A stretch of 30,594 bases of DNA, from assembly GCA_017550775.1 (NCBI GenBank), contig JAFZOA010000602.1, forward strand, positions 1 to 30,594, read 5' to 3'. Source of the stretch: Ruminiclostridium sp. (GTDB lineage: Bacteria; Bacillota_A; Clostridia; Oscillospirales; Ruminococcaceae). A program made the translations under genes and the position numbers. A model generated the notes under the pieces. That model did not search any database and was not told where the DNA came from. It saw nothing but the letters and a program-made list of their open reading frames with translations. Shown one piece after another: positions 7,974 to 13,580 of this stretch (its first letter is position 1; each line of letters opens with the position of its first letter).

Positions 7974-7974
7974 A

Positions 7975-8325
7975 TCAGAACAGACCCGGGAAGCTTACGC
8001 CGCCGGTGACCTTCTCCATTTCTCTTGCGCTTTCCTCGTCTATCTTCTGAATGATAGCATTCACGCCCGCGACGATAACGTCCTGTAAGCTCTCGATGTC
8101 GTCCTTGTCAACGATATCGGGGTTGATCTTGATCTCCTTCAGAACTCTTCCGCCGGTCATGGTAAGCTCTACCATTCCGCCGCCTGCTGTCTCGGTAAAC
8201 TCGGTCTGTTCAAGCTTTTCCTGAACGACCTGGATATCTTCCTGCATCTTCTGAGCCTGCTTTACCATTGAATTCATGTTTGCGGCTCCCTTGTTTGCGT
8301 AACCCTGAGGTAATCTTGCTTTCAT
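7975..8325 (-). CDS. ebfC: YbaB/EbfC-family nucleoid-associated protein
   Basis: A 116-residue DNA-binding nucleoid protein of the YbaB/EbfC family. The centre reads MVKQAQKMQEDIQVVQEKLEQ, then GGGMVELTMTGGRVLKEIKI and the C-terminal VTGGVSFPGLF, which is the usual family layout of a helical N-terminus, a beta meander and a G-rich tail. The ATG at 8325 has AAGGAA 9 nt upstream; an internal Met at residue 17 is a possible alternative start. It lies 17 nt after dnaX and 1 nt before recR, the conserved cassette. Confidence 0.95.
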   Translation of the reverse strand: MKARLPQGYANKGAANMNSMVKQAQKMQEDIQVVQEKLEQTEFTETAGGGMVELTMTGGRVLKEIKINPDIVDKDDIESLQDVIVAGVNAIIQKIDEESAREMEKVTGGVSFPGLF

Positions 8326-8342
8326 AATTAAAATTTCCTTTC

Positions 8343-10157
8343 TTACGGCTTTGTTTTTATTTTTATTCCCTTTGACCTCGCAAGGTCAAGAAAACTTTTT
8401 AACCTGTCATTTTCCGCCGGAGAATCCGAAGCTTCGGTATTCTCGGTGTATTCCTTTATTGTGACATTTCTTCCGATAGCCTTTGAAGCGGCTTCACAGA
8501 TCACCTGTCTGTAATCCTTTATCGCCATGTCAACGGCAAGCTTTCCTCCGGATATCAAAACCTCGTCGCCGCGGATATAAGCGGTGGTATTCTCAACCCC
8601 GAGCTTTATCATAAGCGGCAGAGTTGCAAGAATGTCCTGCCAGATATTGAGCGGCACGATCTCCTGTTTTACGTCCTGATCTCCGGGACCCGGTTCTGTG
8701 CCGTCCGAGTTGTCATCATAAGTAATGTTTATAGGCGGGAATACGTCCTTCTTTTCGGGCTCATTATTCTGCGGGGCAGGCGGCTGTATATTTCCGAACA
8801 CCGCGCTCCTGAGATCATCGGGTTCTTCCTGTCTTGCTCCGTCTTTAAGCTTATCCGGAAGGTCGATCTTAAACGCGCTTTCCTGCTGCACAGGCTCCTG
8901 TACAGGTATCTGTACCTGTGGCTGTATCGGCTGTACAGGCGACTGCGGTCTTACCGGCTGAGGGGAAGGCTGTATGTTTCCGGCGGGTATACTATTATAA
9001 TAGGGCGCTGCTCCCGCGCCGTTACCTATCATCTGTTCGAGCTTGTCTATCCTTGCGGAGAGAGAGCGTTCGTCGAGGTCGAGCTTCGGCGTACAGAGCT
9101 TTATGAAGCACATTTCGAGGTACAGCGCCGGAGTGCGTACTCTGCCCATTGTGGTGAATGTATCGCTGAGAATGGACAGACACCGCATTATCTGTTCGAG
9201 GGAGTATTGCTCCGCCTGAGAGCGAAGCTGCTCAAAATCCGCGTTCGTGACCCTCACGGCAAGTGCGTCCGCGCCGGACTTTATCAGCATCAGACTTCTG
9301 TAATGGGAGATAAGCTCCTCACACAGGCGGGTAACGTCCTTTGACCGCGCAACAAGCTCGTCGAGCAGTATCAGCAGTTCGCGGGAGTTCTGCTCCTTTA
9401 CAAGTCCGCATATTCTGAACAGGTACTCACTTCCGGAGATACCCGCACATTCGCGCACCACTTCTTCGGTGACGCTGTCGCTTACAGCGAAGCACTGGTC
9501 GAGCAGCGAAAGTGCGTCTCTCATTCCGCCCTCGGATATCTTTGAGATCAGGAATGCCGCATCTTCGGTGAGCTGTTTTCCTTCCTGTTCCGCTACCCAG
9601 AGCAGGCGCTTCTTGCTGTCGGAGATATCTATTCGTCTGAACTCGAATCGCTGACAGCGGGAGAGGATAGTCGCGGGGACTTTATGGACTTCGGTAGTAG
9701 CAAAAATGAAAACGACATGGGGAGGCGGCTCCTCAATGAGTTTAAGCAGCGCGTTGAACGCGTTTATCGAGAGCATGTGTACCTCGTCGATGATGTACAC
9801 CTTGTACTTTCCGGACATGGGTGCGTAGAAGGATTCTTCCTTAAGCGCTCTCACATCGTCAACGCCGTTGTTTGATGCCGCGTCGATCTCGGTTATGTCG
9901 GAATAGTCCTCGTCTATGCTTTTGCAGCTGTCACATTCGAGACAGGGGTTTCTGTCCCGCAGGTCTGTGCAGTTGAGCGCCTTTGCGAGTATCTTCGCGC
10001 AGGTGGTCTTGCCGGTGCCGCGCGAGCCGGTGAAGAGGTAGGCGTGAGAGGACTGACCGTTTCTGAGCTGGTTTTTGAGGGTAGTGGTAATATGTTCCTG
10101 CGATATCACATCGTCGAATGTACGCGGACGATACTTGCGGTACAATGCGAGATACAT
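8343..10157 (-). CDS. dnaX: DNA polymerase III subunits gamma and tau
   Basis: Clamp-loader ATPase subunit. The start is the ATG at 10157 (MYLALYRKYRPRTFDDVISQ), the conserved DnaX N-terminus, with a GGGGGTG ribosome site upstream. An ATG ten codons earlier would begin at the very 3' end of the SRP RNA and is unlikely. The protein has 604 residues. Walker A is GSRGTGKT at 44-51, the four zinc cysteines are 63, 72, 75 and 78, and Walker B is DEVHML. A Pro/Gln-rich linker (about 390-440) precedes the tau-like C-terminus. No clear slippery A-run for frameshifting to a short gamma form was seen. Confidence 0.97.
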   Translation of the reverse strand: MYLALYRKYRPRTFDDVISQEHITTTLKNQLRNGQSSHAYLFTGSRGTGKTTCAKILAKALNCTDLRDRNPCLECDSCKSIDEDYSDITEIDAASNNGVDDVRALKEESFYAPMSGKYKVYIIDEVHMLSINAFNALLKLIEEPPPHVVFIFATTEVHKVPATILSRCQRFEFRRIDISDSKKRLLWVAEQEGKQLTEDAAFLISKISEGGMRDALSLLDQCFAVSDSVTEEVVRECAGISGSEYLFRICGLVKEQNSRELLILLDELVARSKDVTRLCEELISHYRSLMLIKSGADALAVRVTNADFEQLRSQAEQYSLEQIMRCLSILSDTFTTMGRVRTPALYLEMCFIKLCTPKLDLDERSLSARIDKLEQMIGNGAGAAPYYNSIPAGNIQPSPQPVRPQSPVQPIQPQVQIPVQEPVQQESAFKIDLPDKLKDGARQEEPDDLRSAVFGNIQPPAPQNNEPEKKDVFPPINITYDDNSDGTEPGPGDQDVKQEIVPLNIWQDILATLPLMIKLGVENTTAYIRGDEVLISGGKLAVDMAIKDYRQVICEAASKAIGRNVTIKEYTENTEASDSPAENDRLKSFLDLARSKGIKIKTKP

Positions 10158-10187
10158 ACCTATACACCCCCTGTTTCTCAAAAACAA

Positions 10188-10313
10188 AGCCCTTGATTAT
10201 GAACACAGGCTTGCCGCGCACAAGCCGAAAATTTGCTTAATGCTGCTCGGTTCCCCGCCTGACATGGTTCACAACACGACCTTGCACGGGGTCTGTGTTC
10301 ATATTCAAGGGCT
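10188..10313 (-). ncRNA. ffs: Signal recognition particle RNA, short (4.5S-like) form
   Basis: Read on the minus strand, the ends AGCCCTTGA-ATGAACACAG and CTGTGTTCAT-TCAAGGGCT pair to form one long helix of about 126 nt. The tip has the conserved SRP core: ATGTCAGG, then CGG-GGAA-CCG, then AGCAGCAT. This is the symmetric loop plus GGAA tetraloop bound by Ffh. Compared with the common UCC-GGAA-GGA tip, the three closing pairs are changed on both sides so that pairing is kept. There is no Alu domain, unlike the 270-nt scRNA of Bacillus. Position directly before dnaX matches the Bacillus scr-dnaX order. A TTTGTTTTT run follows the helix. Confidence 0.93.
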
Positions 10314-10336
10314 CTGTTATCTGAAGCCTTCAATAT

Positions 10337-10365
10337 ATTATAAACTATTTTATCGGAAAAATCAA
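10337..10365 (-). promoter_or_regulatory. Promoter of SRP RNA (and possibly dnaX-ebfC-recR)
   Basis: On the minus strand TTGATT (10360-10365), 17 nt, then TATAAT (10337-10342). Transcription would start about 17 nt upstream of the mature SRP RNA end, so 5' trimming is expected. It lies in the 62-bp gap after the patatin gene. No separate promoter is visible before dnaX. Confidence 0.85.
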
Positions 10366-10375
10366 GAGTTTTTAT

Positions 10376-11227
10376 TCAATTTTCGATAAACTCTTTTATC
10401 CTGTCGAGATTTCTTATTCCGTAATCATATCCTTCCTGTTCAAACGGGAGCAGTATCTTCGGGTCATTCTCCGTTCTGTGTATTCCGTAATCCTTTTCAG
10501 GGGCGAGCACGAGAGCTTTTCCTTCCTGTTCGAGAGCTTCGAGCTCCGCTATTTCGCGGTTATACATGATGTGACGGGTCTTGAGCGCTTCCGCGAGCAT
10601 GGGGTATTTACGGTAGGCGAGCCGCACGGCGGAGATTATCTTCTCCGACTTCTTGACGTAGCCGCGCGGGCGGGTAAGTATAACTATCACCTTGTCGAGC
10701 CCGCTGTCGAGTGCATATTTAAAAGGTATGGAGTCGGTGATGCCGCCGTCCATGTAGTATGAGCCGTTGATCTTTATAGGTCGGAACAGTATCGGCAGAG
10801 CGCATGACGCGCGCAGCACCGTCCACTTTCTGTCGTCCGCCTTCACCCGCATATACTCGGTCTTGCCGGTCTCAATGTTGGTGACGGCACCGAAGCCGTT
10901 CTCGCCGGAGCGTCTGTACTCCTCGAAATCGTATGGGAGCAGCCGCGAGGGTATCTCTTCAAACACGAAGTCAAGCCCGTAGTACGAGCGGTTGTCACGC
11001 TTGAACATATTGCGCATACCCATGTAGCGCTTGTCGTGCATGAAATTTGCGGTGATGTTGTGGTTTCTGCGCGGCTGTTTTGAGAGGTAGGATACTCCGT
11101 AGGAAATACCTGCCGATGCGCCGGCGACGTAGTTGATGTAGATATCGTTGTCGAGAAGTGCGTCGAGGATACCGCAGGTGAATATCGTCCTGCTTGCTCC
11201 GCCTTCGAGAACAAGTCCGGTCTTCAT
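10376..11227 (-). CDS. Patatin-like phospholipase family protein
   Basis: A 283-residue serine acyl hydrolase of the patatin/RssA type. The oxyanion-hole segment is LEGGASR at 7-13, the nucleophile elbow is GASAG at 36-40 with Ser38 as nucleophile, and the second catalytic residue is Asp160 in YMDGGITDSIPF; together they form the Ser-Asp dyad of the family. There is no signal peptide, so it is probably cytoplasmic or membrane-peripheral. The substrate is unknown, probably a lipid ester. The ATG at 11227 follows AAGGAG. It is a single gene: the repeat element at 11249-11442 lies upstream and the SRP RNA promoter lies just past its stop. Confidence 0.92.
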   Translation of the reverse strand: MKTGLVLEGGASRTIFTCGILDALLDNDIYINYVAGASAGISYGVSYLSKQPRRNHNITANFMHDKRYMGMRNMFKRDNRSYYGLDFVFEEIPSRLLPYDFEEYRRSGENGFGAVTNIETGKTEYMRVKADDRKWTVLRASCALPILFRPIKINGSYYMDGGITDSIPFKYALDSGLDKVIVILTRPRGYVKKSEKIISAVRLAYRKYPMLAEALKTRHIMYNREIAELEALEQEGKALVLAPEKDYGIHRTENDPKILLPFEQEGYDYGIRNLDRIKEFIEN

Positions 11228-11248
11228 GTTTTTCTCCTTAATTGTTTT

Positions 11249-11442
11249 AGTTTACAGTTATGGTGTCTCGTTCGTTGCTCAACCGTCTCAGTTTGGCTGT
11301 TGGGCGACGATTTTCAAAGTATCATGTTTTAAATGTGCCGCTTATCAGAATTATGACAAAAAGTATTTCTTTTGGCGCACATACTTTCGTGTTTCGTCAC
11401 GATTTAAAAATGTCCGCGCAGCGGACACCACAACTGTAAACT
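11249..11442. mobile_element. 194-bp MITE-like element with 19-bp terminal inverted repeats
   Basis: AGTTTACAGTTATGGTGTC (11249-11267) and the complement of 11424-11442 (AGTTTACAGTTGTGGTGTC) match at 18 of 19 positions. The inside has no gene but folds: 11274-11283 pairs with 11299-11308 over 10 pairs including G-U. The right half contains most of repeat copy 2. The element lies immediately upstream of the patatin gene. No transposase and no clear target-site duplication is visible, so mobility is inference from the inverted termini and the second partial copy near dnaA. Confidence 0.5.
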
Positions 11443-11463
11443 GTACACTGTAACCTGTAAACT
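11374..11463 (-). repeat. 90-bp dispersed repeat, copy 2 (inverted relative to copy 1)
   Basis: The minus strand of this segment aligns without gaps to 7020-7109 with about 8 mismatches. It keeps the TGTCCGC/GCGGACA hairpin, the CGTGACGAA-CACG segment and the AAAGTATGTGCGCC end. The heptamer part continues beyond it to 11481 on the plus strand. Confidence 0.8.
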
Positions 11464-11481
11464 CAAATTGTAATCTGTAAA
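11434..11481 (+). repeat. CTGTAAA heptamer tandem repeat
   Basis: CTGTAAA, CTGTACA, CTGTAAC and CTGTAAA follow each other without gaps (11434-11461); after 13 nt comes another CTGTAAA (11475-11481). The four-unit array at 7022-7049 is the same heptamer family read on the opposite strand. The rest of the spacer up to the promoter at 11707 is AT-rich with nothing else recognisable. Confidence 0.75.
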
Positions 11482-11706
11482 CTCAATGTTTTTTCCGACA
11501 AAAATAATATTAGCACTTTTCCATAAAAAAATCAAGAAAAAAATTTTATCTGTGATAACGATTACTTTTTTCGGTATTTTTAGTATCTATATCTTGTATA
11601 TCATAATTCTGTAACATCAATATCTGCTAATTTTTACCTAATTTTTAACATTTTTGGTAAATTCGCAATAAGATGCTAAAATGACGTAAAAGTTTTTTAT
11701 GGGTTA

Positions 11707-11735
11707 TTGACAATCTGTACTATTTTTGTTATAAT
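11707..11735 (+). promoter_or_regulatory. Consensus sigma-A promoter of the transport operon
   Basis: TTGACA (11707-11712), exactly 17 nt, TATAAT (11730-11735). Expected start is near 11742, giving an 80-nt leader before the first ATPase gene. It is the only strong promoter seen before the run of genes that ends at the terminator at 25439. No cre-like or clear repressor palindrome overlaps it. Confidence 0.88.
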
Positions 11736-11822
11736 ATTAGGGAAAAGTATGGGATAACTATGCTCATTTGTAAATTTTAGCGTAATTTTTACTTAAAGTT
11801 AAGCTTATTTAACCTTGTTTTT

Positions 11823-12524
11823 ATGGAAAATATACTCAAAGCGGAACATATATCCCGTGAATTTACCATAGGCGACGGAAGTGTCGTCCACGCTCTTACC
11901 GACATAGACCTTGAAGTCAATGAAGGGGAGCTTGTTTGTCTCAGAGGACGTTCCGGTTCCGGAAAGACTACACTCATCAATATCCTCGGCGCTCTCGACC
12001 GGCAAAACGGCGGAAACGTCTATTTCTGCGGCGAAAATATCGGGGAGATGAGTGACGCGGAAAGAGACAGGCTCCGCAGACACAAGCTTTCGTTCGTGTT
12101 TCAGTCGGTCGCGCTGATATCTACCATGACCGCTCTGGAGAATGTCGAATATTCACTTCGCCTCGCGGGGCATCCGATATCCGGACGGACGAAGCGGGCC
12201 AAGGAGTGCCTTACCCGGGTTGGTCTCGGCAAGCGCATGGATCATCGTCCCGGCGAGCTGTCCGGCGGTGAGCAGCAGAGAGTTGCCATTGCGCGCGCTG
12301 TTGCCAACAAGCCGAAGATCATCTTCGCGGACGAACCTACCGCCGCCCTCGACTCGAATACCGGTACCGCTGTGCTCGGACTGTTCAGAGAGCTTGTGCG
12401 TGACGACGGAATAACCGTGGTCATGACCACCCACGACGAGGCAATGATGCAGCTCGCGGATGTTGTGTACTCGCTTGAGGACGGACAGATAGTAAGCATA
12501 ACAAGAAACGATATACCATTATAA
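11823..12524 (+). CDS. ABC transporter ATPase, MacB/LolD-like
   Basis: A 233-residue nucleotide-binding subunit with all motifs: Walker A GRSGSGKTT (42-50), Q-loop FVFQ near 91-94, signature LSGGEQQRVAIARA (146-159), Walker B IIFADEP (166-172) and switch His in TTHDE. Size and the LSGGEQQRVAIARA form are those of the MacB/LolD/FtsE group rather than the longer MalK/MsmX sugar ATPases. No MacB-type permease is nearby, so it probably pairs with the next ATPase and serves the MalF/MalG-like permeases downstream; this is inference. No ribosome site is visible before the ATG, which is unusual here. The next gene starts 22 nt after its stop. Confidence 0.93.
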   Translation: MENILKAEHISREFTIGDGSVVHALTDIDLEVNEGELVCLRGRSGSGKTTLINILGALDRQNGGNVYFCGENIGEMSDAERDRLRRHKLSFVFQSVALISTMTALENVEYSLRLAGHPISGRTKRAKECLTRVGLGKRMDHRPGELSGGEQQRVAIARAVANKPKIIFADEPTAALDSNTGTAVLGLFRELVRDDGITVVMTTHDEAMMQLADVVYSLEDGQIVSITRNDIPL

Positions 12525-12546
12525 TATAATATATAGGGAACAGGAT

Positions 12547-13485
12547 ATGCCGAAAACCGTACTTCTCGCACCGCCCGAAAATGTCATGGTGCGCTGCGAC
12601 GATCTGGTGAAGATATACAAGAGCAGAGATATAGAGGTAATGGCGCTGCAGGGGCTTGACCTCACGGTGGAGCGCGGCGAGCTCATGGGTATTGTCGGAG
12701 CTTCCGGCTCGGGCAAGTCCACGCTGCTGAATATGCTCGGCGGGCTGGATAAACCTTCGGCGGGGCGACTTTATATCGACGGCAAGGATCTTCTGAAGTT
12801 CACTGAAAAGGATTTCATAGAGTATAAGCGCAGGACAGTCGGCTTTGTATGGCAGAACAACGCCCGCAATCTGATACCTTACCTCACGGCGATAGAGAAT
12901 GTCGAGATGCCGATGCTGCTGAGCGGGTACGAGAACAGGAGAAAGCGCGCCGAATACCTGCTTGACATGGTGGGGCTCTCGGCAAGGAAGAACTCGATGC
13001 TCGGACAGATGTCCGGCGGTGAGCAGCAGAGAGTCGCGATAGCAATAGCGCTCGCCAACAACCCGAAGCTGCTGCTTGCGGACGAACCTACCGGAGCCGT
13101 GGACACAAAAACAGCCGGGAATGTGCTGGACGTGTTCAAGCGGCTTAACCGCGAAACCGGAGTTACGGTGATAATCGTCACTCACGACGTGAACCTCGCG
13201 AAGTCTATCGACAGGGTAGTGTCGATACGCGACGGCAAGACTTCAAGTGAGCTGATACGAAAGAAGCCCGTGCTCACAAACATTTCGTTCGATGAGCTGA
13301 GCGAGATGCAGCAGGCGGAGATACGCGCTCTCGAAGAGAATGCGGGACACGAGGAGCTTGTGCTTCTCGACAAGGCGGGAAGACTCCAGATCCCGAAGGA
13401 ATATCTCGCCGGACTCGGCATTAAGGGCGGCGACAGGGTACGCGTCGAGCTCGAAGACGACAGGATAAGTATATATAAGCAGTAA
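12547..13485 (+). CDS. ABC transporter ATPase with C-terminal AbrB-type domain
   Basis: A 312-residue protein. Residues 15-235 are an ABC ATPase of the MacB/LolD group: Walker A GASGSGKST (51-59), signature MSGGEQQRVAIAIA (155-168), Walker B LLLADEP (175-181) and VTHD switch (211-214). A linker of about 35 residues leads to residues 269-311, LVLLDKAGRLQIPKEYLAGL followed by GIKGGDRVRVELEDDRISI, which matches the SpoVT/AbrB swapped-hairpin pattern (xDxxGRxxIPKxxxxxLGIxxGDxxxV). This domain usually dimerises and often binds DNA. Here it may dimerise the ATPase or give it a regulatory role, as the C-terminal domains of MalK do. The start is ATG, with only a weak AGGGAACAGG ribosome site. Confidence 0.92.
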   Translation: MPKTVLLAPPENVMVRCDDLVKIYKSRDIEVMALQGLDLTVERGELMGIVGASGSGKSTLLNMLGGLDKPSAGRLYIDGKDLLKFTEKDFIEYKRRTVGFVWQNNARNLIPYLTAIENVEMPMLLSGYENRRKRAEYLLDMVGLSARKNSMLGQMSGGEQQRVAIAIALANNPKLLLADEPTGAVDTKTAGNVLDVFKRLNRETGVTVIIVTHDVNLAKSIDRVVSIRDGKTSSELIRKKPVLTNISFDELSEMQQAEIRALEENAGHEELVLLDKAGRLQIPKEYLAGLGIKGGDRVRVELEDDRISIYKQ

Positions 13486-13531
13486 GCTGCTTTATAATAA
13501 AGAAACAACAGTTAAACCGATAAATAAATAC

Positions 13532-13557
13532 TTCGTTTCAGTATCACACTAAACGAA
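13532..13557. repeat. Small inverted repeat before the solute-binding protein gene
   Basis: TTCGTTT (13532-13538) and AAACGAA (13551-13557) flank a 12-nt loop in the 95-bp gap between the second ATPase and the solute-binding protein. It may be an operator, or an mRNA stem that sets higher expression of the downstream gene. It has no U-run and is not a terminator. Confidence 0.4.
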
Positions 13558-13580
13558 AGACCGGAAAGGTGGAGCTTATT

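Noticed and set aside
10157..10187. Longer dnaX start ten codons upstream
   Set aside because: It would begin at the 3' end of the SRP RNA, and the extra residues do not belong to the DnaX N-terminus; the ATG at 10157 has the better ribosome site.
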